Shown piece after piece: positions 45,141 to 53,664 of a stretch of 64,000 nucleotides of DNA. The translations under genes were made by a program, and so were the position numbers. The notes below the pieces were generated by a model, which did not search any database, was not told the DNA's origin, and saw only the letters and a list, made by a program, of their open reading frames with translations. Origin of the DNA: Roseibium aggregatum (GTDB lineage Bacteria; Pseudomonadota; Alphaproteobacteria; Rhizobiales; Stappiaceae); contig NZ_JABFCZ010000023.1 of NCBI RefSeq assembly GCF_014692675.1, positions 1 to 64,000 of the forward strand, read 5' to 3'. Every line of letters starts with the position of its first letter. Position 1 is the stretch's first letter.

Positions 45141-45190
45141 GGAGCGCGATCCGGGCTCAAAACCGGCTGCAGTTTTGCGGATCGCGCTCC
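45141..45190 (-). promoter_or_regulatory. large intercistronic stem-loop after the binding-protein gene
   Basis: A perfect 13-bp outer stem GGAGCGCGATCCG (45141-45153) / CGGATCGCGCTCC (45178-45190), an asymmetric GGCT bulge, and a 6-bp inner stem CAAAAC/GTTTTG around an 8-base loop. It lies between the binding-protein stop and the first permease, with no T-run downstream on the minus strand. It is best explained as an mRNA-stabilising or partial-termination element that keeps binding-protein levels above the permeases. Confidence 0.75.
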
Positions 45191-45237
45191 AGGGGAAGTC
45201 GGGACATGCACAGTTCTGCCCCGACACCTTTTTATTT

Positions 45238-46566
45238 TTAGGCCTGGGACTTGAGGTCGTCCCACTCTTCGCCGGACTTCTTGAGAGCGTCCGCAGGCGA
45301 GACATTGCCGAGGATTGCGGATTGCCACGAAGCGCCATTGACTTCGTTCCAGTCCCCGAACCACGGCGTCACGACATCCTTCTTCCGGGCGAGAGCCTGC
45401 TGTTCCTGGATGATCGCCACGTCGGCGTATGTGTTGTATTTGGCCCGGATGTCCGCGTCTTCGAACAGGGGCTTCACGCCGAAGCCGGCGCCGATGTCGA
45501 GGAAGAGCAGCTTCTGGAAGGTATAGGCGCCGTCGGACTTGCCGCCGAACCATTCGATGAGCTTTGCGGCGTTGTCCGCCCGTGCCTTGTCGGCCGCGGC
45601 CTGGGTCGCCATGCCGTGGAAGCGCATCCAGCCGACCGTCGCATGCGATCCGTTTGCGCCCATGGGCATCAGGGCCTGTTTCGCGCGGCCGGCGATCTGG
45701 GACTGGGCAGGATCGTTGAGCATGGCCAGGCGGTACTTGGGCAGAAGCGCGAAGGCATGGTTGCCGGAGGCAAACGCCTTCAGACCGGACAGTTCACCGG
45801 TTTCGACGCAGCCCGGCGAGACGACCTTGTGCTTGTTGACCGCATCGACCACCCATTGCAGAGCCGACAGGGCGCCGTTCTTTTCGTCCTGCATGATCGA
45901 ACCGCCTTCATCGTTGGTGAAGCGACCGCCGTGGGAGAAGACCATCGCGGACATGAACTCGATCAGCCAGCTTTCCTTGGCCATCGCCAGCATCATCGGG
46001 AAGTCGGAAATACCCTTTTCCTTCATGACGAGGGATTGCTCGACGACTTCGTCCCAGCTCTTCGGAGGAGCGGAGAAGCCGGCAGCGGCGACCTTGTCGG
46101 CGTCATAGATGAAACCCATGAAGTCGGTGTAGTAGGTCAGGCCATACTGCCGGCCCTTGTAGGTCATGGAGTCGGTGCAGAAGGTTTCCGCATCGGCGTT
46201 ATAGGCCATCAGGCTGTCGAATTCGTCGACCGGCGAGATCCAGCCGGCTTCGGCCCATTCCGGCAGCCAGGCATCGGACACCCACATGACGTCCATCGGT
46301 GCGGTGCCGACGAATTTGGTCACCATGGCGTCCCGGTACTGCGCCCAGGGCGAGTTGGCATATTCGACGGAAAGACCGGAGGTCTTTTCGAACGCGGCCA
46401 CATGGCTTTTCACCAGGTCGACCGCTGCCGACCAGGTCTGGAAATTGATGGCGTTGCCGGCGGCAAACGCCTTCATGCCCGGCATCGTCAAGGCTGCTGC
46501 CCCGGCCATGGCCGTGGTCTTCAAGAAGTCGCGTCTTCCGATGACGCCTTCGAAACGGTTCTTCAT
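45238..46566 (-). CDS. family 1 extracellular solute-binding protein
   Basis: A 442-residue binding protein with a Tat-type signal (GRRDFLKTTAMAGAAALTM, 9-27) and SBP_bac_1 features (FQTWSAAVDLVKSHVAAFE, GLTYYTDFMGFIYDADKVAAAG). These proteins deliver sugars, polyols or related compounds to CUT1 permeases. AGGGGAA precedes ATG 46566. It is the first gene of the minus-strand operon and has a palindromic operator about 100 bp upstream. Confidence 0.92.
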   Translation of the reverse strand: MKNRFEGVIGRRDFLKTTAMAGAAALTMPGMKAFAAGNAINFQTWSAAVDLVKSHVAAFEKTSGLSVEYANSPWAQYRDAMVTKFVGTAPMDVMWVSDAWLPEWAEAGWISPVDEFDSLMAYNADAETFCTDSMTYKGRQYGLTYYTDFMGFIYDADKVAAAGFSAPPKSWDEVVEQSLVMKEKGISDFPMMLAMAKESWLIEFMSAMVFSHGGRFTNDEGGSIMQDEKNGALSALQWVVDAVNKHKVVSPGCVETGELSGLKAFASGNHAFALLPKYRLAMLNDPAQSQIAGRAKQALMPMGANGSHATVGWMRFHGMATQAAADKARADNAAKLIEWFGGKSDGAYTFQKLLFLDIGAGFGVKPLFEDADIRAKYNTYADVAIIQEQQALARKKDVVTPWFGDWNEVNGASWQSAILGNVSPADALKKSGEEWDDLKSQA

Positions 46567-46664
46567 TTCATGTTCCCCTTTGCATGGCCGTCGCGGCGCG
46601 TTTTCGGCTCACGAGCAAGAGAGACCTTTCCGGTCTCATTCTGAAACGCTAGCAGCGAATTCAT

Positions 46665-46684
46665 AAGTCGTCAATTGACGACTT
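46665..46684. promoter_or_regulatory. perfect 20-bp palindrome, TetR operator O1
   Basis: AAGTCGTCAATTGACGACTT is a perfect palindrome about 100 bp before the binding-protein gene and 45 bp after the tetR stop. The same core recurs at 47503-47522 upstream of tetR. Both positions fit sites for the TetR-family protein encoded between them. Confidence 0.8.
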
Positions 46685-46728
46685 TGCGCATGGCGGTCGC
46701 CATCGGCGGGGAGTGCCGTCGGGGAGGC

Positions 46729-47415
46729 TCAGCTGTCGAGTTGTGAAACCATTGCGTCGAAGCCGTTAAGGAAGACGCTGACATGGGTAGCCACGACCAT
46801 GTCCTGCGAAACGACCTGGCTTGCGTGATAAATGTGCCGGCGGATGGCGTAGTGGGAAATGGACCCATGAATGGTCCAGCCGATTTCGTGGATCGCCTCG
46901 GGGTCCATATTCAGCGCAATCCCCTTCTCATGCGCTGTTTCCTGGACGATGGTCTCGGTCAGCTTGGTAATGATCGAGGAGATGTAATTCGGCGCCATGT
47001 CGGCTTCGGCGAGCGACGAATAGAGAAACAGCCGAAGCCAGCGTCGGCCAAGAACCGTGTCCAGATAGTCCTTGTAAAACTTGTTCAGCCGCTCACTCAT
47101 CGGCCGGCTGCGGTCGCTGAGTTCAGCGAACCAGACGGCTTGGAACGGGCCGATGATCCGGGTGTCGTAGACTTCCTTGAGCAGGTCTTCCTTAGTGGGG
47201 AAAAACCTGTAGAGCAGGCGTTGCGAAATCCCGCATTCCGCGGCCAGCGCACGCGTTTGAGCGGTCAGTCCGTACTCGGCGAAGAGTTCCGTTGCCTTTT
47301 CCAGGATCTGGGCCCGGCGTTCGGCGTAAGGCAGGCGCTTGGATTTCTTCTTGGCCGTGCCCGCCTGTTCGTTTCCGCGCTGGCTTCCCCGCAGGCTGGT
47401 GGATTTTGCCTTCAC
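46729..47415 (-). CDS. TetR-family transcriptional regulator
   Basis: A 228-residue regulator starting at GTG 47415 (GAGGAT just upstream; a longer frame to 47490 has no good start). A basic N-terminal tail (about 1-30) precedes the TetR HTH (YAERRAQILEKATELFAEYG, ALAAECGISQRLLYRFFPTKEDLL), followed by an all-helical ligand domain. It lies upstream of the transporter/hydroxylase operon on the same strand. Identical palindromes on both sides indicate autoregulation and control of that operon. The ligand is unknown. Confidence 0.88.
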   Translation of the reverse strand: MKAKSTSLRGSQRGNEQAGTAKKKSKRLPYAERRAQILEKATELFAEYGLTAQTRALAAECGISQRLLYRFFPTKEDLLKEVYDTRIIGPFQAVWFAELSDRSRPMSERLNKFYKDYLDTVLGRRWLRLFLYSSLAEADMAPNYISSIITKLTETIVQETAHEKGIALNMDPEAIHEIGWTIHGSISHYAIRRHIYHASQVVSQDMVVATHVSVFLNGFDAMVSQLDS

Positions 47416-47502
47416 ACTATCCTCTTTCCCGGACGTCTTTTCGTTCCGATTCCTTGTGCCTGAATACCATGAAACCGGCGAAGCGCACAAAAATAGTGCA
47501 AT

Positions 47503-47522
47503 AAGTCGTCAATTGACGAATT
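47503..47522. promoter_or_regulatory. palindrome, TetR operator O2
   Basis: AAGTCGTCAATTGACGAATT differs from O1 at one base of the right arm; the inner 14 bp TCGTCAATTGACGA are perfect. It lies between tetR and the divergent NIPSNAP gene, so it may control both. Confidence 0.8.
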
Positions 47523-47600
47523 TATGAACACGAGTCATTGTCGCAAATGGGATACGGACTCTCCCCAACACATAACCACGAGAGACTGGCAGGTTTCGAC

Positions 47601-47912
47601 ATGATCTATGAGCAGCGCGTGTATCAGATCACCGCAGGACGCGCCGGCGAGTTCCTGAAAATCTATGAGGCCGAAGGGCTCGGCATCATCACCCGGTATG
47701 CGAAGCTGATCGGCTGCTGGACAACGGAGTCCGGCACGTTGAATTCGGTTGTCTTCATCTGGGCCTATGAGGATTTCGGTCACCGCACTGCACAGCGCGT
47801 AAAGCTTGGCGCCGATCCGGGTTGGCAGGCTTTCGTGCCGAAAATCCTTCCGTTCCTGGTCCACCAGGAGAGCCGCTTCCTGCTTCCAACTGCGTTTTCG
47901 CCTGCGAATTAG
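47601..47912 (+). CDS. NIPSNAP-family protein
   Basis: A 103-residue NIPSNAP/dimeric alpha-beta-barrel protein: MIYEQRVYQITAGRAGEFLKIY at the N-terminus, then GCWTTESGTLNSVVFIWAYEDF and a C-terminal P-x-LP pattern. ATG 47601 is preferred because the domain starts there; an in-frame ATG at 47538 is possible. Such proteins often sit in catabolic clusters, but their biochemical role is not settled. Divergent from tetR with operator O2 between them. Confidence 0.8.
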   Translation: MIYEQRVYQITAGRAGEFLKIYEAEGLGIITRYAKLIGCWTTESGTLNSVVFIWAYEDFGHRTAQRVKLGADPGWQAFVPKILPFLVHQESRFLLPTAFSPAN

Positions 47913-48125
47913 GCAAGGATCGTTCAACGGTCGGATTGTTTGACTTCCCGGGTGCCTGCGTCTCTCGGGGAGGCTGCTGTCGATTTCGCAGGATGTCGCT
48001 CGGATGAGGGGCATTCGGGCGGGGCAGGTCGGTCGCGTAAGTGTGCGTGACCGCACCGTCCTAAAAAAGAAGAGTTAGGTCCAACAAAGTGCGCCCCCAA
48101 GGTGAAGACTGCTGCAGGTGTACCG

Positions 48126-49043
48126 TCAGGCGACACGGTGGCTGGTTGTCTGCGATATTCGGACCTGCGTGCGGAAATAATCCCGGAAAGCGGCCATTGC
48201 CGGCGTGAACTCGACATCCTTCCGCCAGACGAGTCCGACCTCCATCGGCGGAATTCGCACGTCCAGATCGACGGTTTCCAACCGTCTGCCTTCCAGGGAC
48301 CATGGTCGGTACACCATATCCGAAAGAATGGTGATGCCGTGGCCGTTGGCCACCAGGCTGCGCACGGCTTCGATCGAAGATGTCCTCAGCCTGACCCGTG
48401 GCTGGAAAGGCGTCTTGGACCAGTAACGCATGGTGGTATGGGCCGCTTCGTCAACCGTCAACATGACGTAAGGCTCGTTGGCGACGTCGTCGAAAGTGAC
48501 CTTTTCCCGCTCGGTGAGCTTGTGGTGGGAAGGGGTCCATAGGCGCCTTGTGGAGCTGATGAGCGTTTCCGATGCGATTTCCGGATTTGTGATGTTGGAG
48601 GTCAGAGCGACCCCAATATCGAACCGGCCGGCGATCAATCCCTCCTCGATCGTTTCACGGGTCATTTCATGGATGCGAAGCTCTAGGCCGGGTAAGGTGC
48701 GGGACAGCCTCTCCATATGGGCGGGCAGGAAGTAGCCGATCACGGTATAGGATGCGGCGACTGAAAGCGCTCCGGCAATCCTCGGTGAAGCCGGTATGAG
48801 GAGCGCTTCTTCGACTTTTGACAGGATTTCATAGCTGGAACTCAGGAATCGGCGACCGATATCGGTCAGTTCGACACCGCTGGTGGAGCGTACGAACAGG
48901 TCTGCACCCAGCGTCTTTTCCAGTTCCTTGATCGCTGTGGTAACCGCCGATTGTGAGATCGACAACTCGATCGCAGCGCGGCTTACCTGCCCGAGCTCGG
49001 CCGTTGCAATGAAATATTTCAGATGGCGAAGATTGAAGGACAT
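48126..49043 (-). CDS. LysR-family transcriptional regulator
   Basis: A 305-residue LTTR: N-terminal winged HTH (FNLRHLKYFIATAELGQVSR, LSISQSAVTTAIKELEKTLG) and LysR substrate-binding domain (about 90-295). ATG 49043 (MSFNLRHLK) is the standard start; the 27-residue upstream extension is unlikely. It is divergent from the pxpA operon and probably controls it in response to a pathway ligand. Confidence 0.9.
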   Translation of the reverse strand: MSFNLRHLKYFIATAELGQVSRAAIELSISQSAVTTAIKELEKTLGADLFVRSTSGVELTDIGRRFLSSSYEILSKVEEALLIPASPRIAGALSVAASYTVIGYFLPAHMERLSRTLPGLELRIHEMTRETIEEGLIAGRFDIGVALTSNITNPEIASETLISSTRRLWTPSHHKLTEREKVTFDDVANEPYVMLTVDEAAHTTMRYWSKTPFQPRVRLRTSSIEAVRSLVANGHGITILSDMVYRPWSLEGRRLETVDLDVRIPPMEVGLVWRKDVEFTPAMAAFRDYFRTQVRISQTTSHRVA

Positions 49044-49367
49044 AACCACTCGATGTTTTTGAATTCTTGGTTCATTAATATCAGAAAAACAGATAATGCA
49101 AAAATATCGTACATGCATATTCAAGTGGCATAATTAGAAAAGGTAGAAAAACCAGTTAAATAGAATGAAATCGCACGAGCCAATATCGGAAAAATAGATT
49201 GTCGGCCTCCAAAAAAATGAACTTTTTAATCTCCAAAAAATATGCGGCAATTTCCCTGCCGGGCGTCTTGCGTGTGTCCATCTGACGGACCTGACGCCAC
49301 CCAGAAACGGAAGACACGGGGTTTTCCGATACCGGAGTGCCTTCGGGCCAGATGGAGATGCATCAGG
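49044..49367. promoter_or_regulatory. AT-rich divergent control region between lysR and pxpA
   Basis: About 320 bases, clearly richer in A+T than its flanks, with A-runs (CTCCAAAAAA twice within 49205-49240) and near-palindromic ATGCATAT at 49112-49119. LTTR T-N11-A sites are expected here but too loose to place. No gene is seen. Confidence 0.45.
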
Positions 49368-50135
49368 ATGCCGCTCAAATCGGTCGATCTAAACTGCGAT
49401 ATGGGCGAAGGCTTCGGCCACTGGTCCTATGGCGACGCGCCTGACGAAATGCTTATGCCAATCATCAGCTCGGCCAATGTGGCGACCGGGTTTCACGCAG
49501 GCGATCCGAATCTCATGGACTCCGTCGTGCGCATGGTCGGTGAATTCGGCGTCGGGCTGGGCGCGCATCCCGCATATAACGACCTTCAGGGGTTTGGCCG
49601 GCGGGCGATTGCGGCAAACCCGGATGAACTCGTCAACGATATCCTGTATCAGACCGGAGCTTTGCGCGAATTCGGACGGCGATACGGTATTCCGCTCCAG
49701 CATGTGAAACCTCATGGCGCGCTCTACATGACGGCTGCGGCGGATGCGGAGCTCTCCCGTATTCTTGTTGAGGCTCTCCAGCGTACGGGCCCGGAACTCT
49801 ACCTTTATTGCATGGACATTTCCGAAACCTACCGGATCGCCCGTGAGGCCGGGCAGCCGGTTGTGCGCGAGTTTTACGCGGACCGGGATTATGACCGGAG
49901 CGGCTCTATCGTCTTTGCGCGCAAGATGCGCCGGCTCGATCCGGAACAGGTTGCGGAAAAATGCGTTCGCGCCTGCCTGGAGGGCAAAGTGAAGACGGTT
50001 GACGGCGACGACATCGAGATCGAGTTCGAGTCGATCTGCTTCCATTCCGATACGCCGGGAGCTTTGGCAATCGGGACCGCCGTGCGCGAAGCGCTGATTT
50101 CAAACGGCGTGAAAATTGCGGCTCCAGGCCGCTGA
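49368..50135 (+). CDS. pxpA: PxpA/YcsF (LamB-YcsF family) 5-oxoprolinase subunit A
   Basis: A 255-residue LamB/YcsF protein: [14 protein letters not shown] at the N-terminus, [40 protein letters not shown] and CFHSDTPGA. Length matches PxpA, which with PxpB/PxpC hydrolyses 5-oxoproline using ATP. Here it heads an operon that also holds a biotin carrier and biotin carboxylase, so the substrate may be a different amide or lactam. ATG 49368 has AGG a few bases upstream. Confidence 0.9.
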   Translation: MPLKSVDLNCDMGEGFGHWSYGDAPDEMLMPIISSANVATGFHAGDPNLMDSVVRMVGEFGVGLGAHPAYNDLQGFGRRAIAANPDELVNDILYQTGALREFGRRYGIPLQHVKPHGALYMTAAADAELSRILVEALQRTGPELYLYCMDISETYRIAREAGQPVVREFYADRDYDRSGSIVFARKMRRLDPEQVAEKCVRACLEGKVKTVDGDDIEIEFESICFHSDTPGALAIGTAVREALISNGVKIAAPGR

Positions 50136-50167
50136 CATTCAAAGACCGGACAGAGGTAATCCGAACT

Positions 50168-50404
50168 ATGGCAAAACAGATCCGCTCCCCCTTGCCTGGC
50201 ATTTTTTATCGCCGTCCGGCGCCGGACCAGCCGCCTTTCGTCGAGGACGGCGGGTCGGTCGAGGCCGGGACCGTTGTCGGGCTTGTCGAGGTGATGAAAT
50301 CGTTTCACGAAGTCGTGGCCGAAGAAGCCGGAACCAATGTGCGTTTCGTGGCGGAAAACGAACAGCCGATCACCGTAGGTGTCGTCCTGGCGGAAATGGA
50401 CTGA
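50168..50404 (+). CDS. biotin carboxyl carrier protein (short)
   Basis: A 78-residue biotinyl/lipoyl domain alone, without the N-terminal region of AccB. IRSPLPGIFYRRPAPDQPPFV is the family start and EVMKSFHEV holds the biotinyl-Lys at about 44 (AccB has EAMKM). It would carry carboxybiotin from the adjacent biotin carboxylase to PxpBC. Only 3 bp separate it from the next gene. Confidence 0.88.
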   Translation: MAKQIRSPLPGIFYRRPAPDQPPFVEDGGSVEAGTVVGLVEVMKSFHEVVAEEAGTNVRFVAENEQPITVGVVLAEMD

Positions 50405-50407
50405 TCG

Positions 50408-51772
50408 ATGGATCTCTCGGGTCGCAAGCTGTTCATTGCCAACCGGGGTGAAATCGCCGTGCGTATCAACCGCGCTGCGAAATCGCTCGGCATGACCGTT
50501 GCCCAGGGATATTCCGAAGCCGACGGCGACATGCTGGCCGTGCGCCTTGCCGACCAGGCAGTAGAGATCGGTCCGCCGCATGCAACCAAGTCCTACCTGG
50601 ATATCGTCCGTGTCGTCGAAGCCGCAAAATCCGCCGGGGCGGATGCGGTACATCCCGGCTACGGTTTTTTGAGCGAAAACGCCGAATTTGCGGCGGCGGT
50701 TGAAGCTGCCGGCATGATCTTCGTGGGGCCATCCGCCGAGACGATCGCCCGGATGGGGGACAAGGCCAAGGCGCGCGAGGCGGCAGAAGCCGCCGGCGTC
50801 CCGATAGCGCCCGGCAGCGACGGACGGGTCGAGACGGTAGAGGACGCAATCGAGGCTGCCAAGGGAATCGGTTATCCGTTGATGATCAAGGCGGCTGCAG
50901 GCGGTGGCGGGCGCGGCATCCGTGTTGCCGATAACGACGATGATCTCAAACGTCTCGTGCCCCAGGCGCGATCCGAAGCCGAGGCGGCCTTTGGGGATGG
51001 AGGCCTCTATCTGGAGCGCATGATTGCCCATGCCCGGCATGTAGAGGTCCAGATCCTCGGCGACGGACAGTCGGCGGTGCACCTTTTCGAGCGCGAGTGT
51101 TCGCTTCAACGGCGGCGTCAGAAGGTCTGGGAAGAAGCGCCCGCCGCTTGTCTGCCGCAGGCAACGCGGGAGAGGATCTGCGCCGTCTCGGTCAGGTTGG
51201 CGGAAGCCGTCGGGTACCGCGGCGCCGGGACCCTTGAATATCTTTACGACCCGGAACGGGACGCGTTCTACTTCATGGAAATGAACACCCGGATCCAGGT
51301 AGAGCATCCGGTGACGGAAATGGTGACCGGGGCCGATCTGGTTGCCGAAATGATCCGCATCGCCTTTGGCGAACCGCTGCGGTTCGAGCAATCCGGGATC
51401 GCACTGTCCGGTCATGCCATCGAGGTCCGGGTCAATGCGGAGGATCCGGCAAGCAATTTCATGCCCTTCCCCGGAGTGGCGCAGAAGATGCGGGTTCCGG
51501 AGAATGTTCGTTTCGACACGATGCTCTACGAGGGCTATGCGATACCGCCCTTCTACGATTCCCTGATCGGCAAGCTGATCGTTCACGGCTCCAGCCGCGA
51601 GGAGGCTCTGCAGAAATTGCGCGAGGCCCTGGCGGAAATGGAGATCGAGGGTCTGAAGACCACGCTGCCTCTTTACCGGGCGCTGGCCGACGACCCCGAT
51701 GTTCAGGCCGACAACACAACCACCAAGTTTCTCGAGGCATGGCTGGAAACGAATGCCATCAAGGCCGCCTGA
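50408..51772 (+). CDS. biotin carboxylase
   Basis: A 454-residue AccC-type ATP-grasp biotin carboxylase: FIANRGEIAVRI, HPGYGFLSENAEFA, glycine loop KAAAGGGGRGIRVA, EMNTRIQVEHPVTEMVTG and the catalytic HAIEVRVNAEDP. It carboxylates biotin with bicarbonate and ATP. Second-copy status relative to fatty-acid AccC is likely because it sits with pxp genes rather than accB/aroQ. Confidence 0.92.
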   Translation: MDLSGRKLFIANRGEIAVRINRAAKSLGMTVAQGYSEADGDMLAVRLADQAVEIGPPHATKSYLDIVRVVEAAKSAGADAVHPGYGFLSENAEFAAAVEAAGMIFVGPSAETIARMGDKAKAREAAEAAGVPIAPGSDGRVETVEDAIEAAKGIGYPLMIKAAAGGGGRGIRVADNDDDLKRLVPQARSEAEAAFGDGGLYLERMIAHARHVEVQILGDGQSAVHLFERECSLQRRRQKVWEEAPAACLPQATRERICAVSVRLAEAVGYRGAGTLEYLYDPERDAFYFMEMNTRIQVEHPVTEMVTGADLVAEMIRIAFGEPLRFEQSGIALSGHAIEVRVNAEDPASNFMPFPGVAQKMRVPENVRFDTMLYEGYAIPPFYDSLIGKLIVHGSSREEALQKLREALAEMEIEGLKTTLPLYRALADDPDVQADNTTTKFLEAWLETNAIKAA

Positions 51773-51818
51773 GCGCGGCGTGCCCAACCGCCGCCCCCGG
51801 GGCAAGGAGTGACACGCG

Positions 51819-52694
51819 ATGAAGACACGCTATTCATACGGCGGAGACGAACATATCTTCGTCGAAGTCGATGAGGAAATGTCCCTGGACGCCTTCTTCA
51901 AAAGCCTTTCGATTACCAACGCGGTGCGCGACAGCGCCATTGAAGGCGTCACCGAAATCTGTCCGGCGAACGCGTCGTTTCAGATCAAGTACGACCCGGA
52001 CGTGATTGCGCCGGAGGACCTGCTGGCCAGGCTGAAGTCGCTGGAAAGTGCCGCGGAGACCGCAGAGAAGCGGATCAGCACCCGGATTGTCGAAATCCCG
52101 GTCTATTACAACGATCCCTGGACCCATGAGACACTCATGCGCTTCCGCGACCGGCACCAGGATCCCTCCGGGACCGATCTGGACTATGCGGCGCGCGTCA
52201 ACGGATACGAGACGGCGGAAGACTTCATCGTCGCGCACCATTCGAGCCCCTGGTTCGTTTCGATGGTGGGGTTCGTGTCCGGCCTGCCGTTCCTCTATCA
52301 GCTGGTCGAGCGGGAGCGGCAATTGCAGGTGCCGAAATACCTGCGCCCAAGGACCGACACGCCGAAACTGACCGTCGGATACGGCGGATGCTTCTCCTGC
52401 ATCTATTCGGTGCGCGGCGCCGGCGGGTACCAGATGTTCGGCATCACGCCCATGCCGATCTACGACCCGACACAGGAAGTCAATTACCTCAAGGACTTCA
52501 TGGTGTTCTTCAAGCCCGGCGACATCGTCAAGTGGAACCCGATCGACAGGGACGAATATGACCGGATCTGTGCGGAGGTGGAGGCAGGAACCTTCACACC
52601 GCGCATGGCGGAGGTCGAATTCGACCTGGAAACCTTCAACGCGGACATCGATGGCACCAACCGCAAGCTGATGGAGGCTCTCTATGGCGCTTAA
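51819..52694 (+). CDS. pxpB: PxpB/KipI family subunit (AHS1 domain)
   Basis: A 291-residue AHS1/KipI-like protein; the N-terminal 80 residues are a longer lead-in than in PxpB, then VEIPVYYNDPWTHETLMRF, GFVSGLPFLYQL and RTDTPKLTVGYGG...GGYQMFGITPMPIYDP. The same fold forms half of the carboxyltransferase of urea carboxylase. Overlaps pxpC by 11 bases. Confidence 0.88.
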   Translation: MKTRYSYGGDEHIFVEVDEEMSLDAFFKSLSITNAVRDSAIEGVTEICPANASFQIKYDPDVIAPEDLLARLKSLESAAETAEKRISTRIVEIPVYYNDPWTHETLMRFRDRHQDPSGTDLDYAARVNGYETAEDFIVAHHSSPWFVSMVGFVSGLPFLYQLVERERQLQVPKYLRPRTDTPKLTVGYGGCFSCIYSVRGAGGYQMFGITPMPIYDPTQEVNYLKDFMVFFKPGDIVKWNPIDRDEYDRICAEVEAGTFTPRMAEVEFDLETFNADIDGTNRKLMEALYGA

Positions 52695-53664
52695 GGTTCT
52701 AAAGTCGGGGCTTTTGACCACCATTCAGGATCTGGGCCGGCCGGGCTACTTCCATCTCGGCATTCCGATGGGCGGTGCGATGGATCGCATGGCTTTGAGG
52801 TCGGCCAATCTTCTGGTCGGAAACGAAGAGGACGCCGCGGCGCTCGAAGCGGTGTTCGTCGGGCCGGAACTGGAGTTTACCGCCGACGCCACGATCGCCG
52901 TGACCGGCGGTGAAATTCCGGTCAGGATCGACGGCGAAGAAAAGCCCTGTTGGACGGCCCTTGCTGTCAAGGCCGGTCAGAAACTTTCCTTCGGCTTCCT
53001 GACTTCAGGGGCACGGATCTATATCGCAGTTTCCGGCGGCATCGTGACACAGCCTTATCTGGGCTCCCGGTCCACATATGCCATCGGCGCGCTCGGCGGT
53101 GTTGACGGTCGGGCAGTGGCTGCGGGTGATGAACTGCCGGTCGGAACGCCCAAGAACACGGTCCAGGCGGGCACATCGGTGCCCGAGTCCCTGCGCCGGA
53201 AGACCGGCACGCCGACGGAGTTGCGCGTGCTGCCGGGCCTGTACTGGCACCGCATTACGGAGGCCGCGCAGAAGGGGTTTTTCGAGGACGAATGGATGGT
53301 TGCGCCGGAAGCCGACCGGATGGGCTATCGTTTCAAGGGAGGGCGGCCGCTGGAATTCGTCGAACGCGAGCAGCCCTTTGGCGCCGGATCCGATCCGTCC
53401 AATATCGTGGACAGCTGTTATCCTTACGGGTCGATCCAGGTTCCGGGAGGGACCGAGCCGATCGTTCTGCACAGGGATGCCGTTTCCGGTGGCGGTTACT
53501 TCATGATCGGCACCGTCATTTCTGCCGATATGGACTTGATCGGGCAACTGCAACCTCATATGCCAGTCAAGTTTGTTCCTGTTGACATGGAGGCCGCACT
53601 TGCGGCCCGCGCCGACCGCAAAGCTGCAATGGGCAGAATACGTACGGAGCTTGCCGGTGGATGA
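52684..53664 (+). CDS. pxpC: PxpC/KipA biotin-dependent carboxyltransferase-like subunit (AHS2 domain)
   Basis: A 326-residue AHS2/KipA protein: LLTTIQDLGRPGYFHLGIPMGGAMD, ALEAVFVGPELEF, YLGSRSTYAIGALGG, and QPFGAGSDPSNIVDSC...IQVPGG. With PxpB it forms the catalytic pair that, in urea carboxylase, transfers CO2 from biotin to the amide nitrogen. Its stop overlaps the next start (ATGA). Confidence 0.9.
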   Translation: MALKVLKSGLLTTIQDLGRPGYFHLGIPMGGAMDRMALRSANLLVGNEEDAAALEAVFVGPELEFTADATIAVTGGEIPVRIDGEEKPCWTALAVKAGQKLSFGFLTSGARIYIAVSGGIVTQPYLGSRSTYAIGALGGVDGRAVAAGDELPVGTPKNTVQAGTSVPESLRRKTGTPTELRVLPGLYWHRITEAAQKGFFEDEWMVAPEADRMGYRFKGGRPLEFVEREQPFGAGSDPSNIVDSCYPYGSIQVPGGTEPIVLHRDAVSGGGYFMIGTVISADMDLIGQLQPHMPVKFVPVDMEAALAARADRKAAMGRIRTELAGG

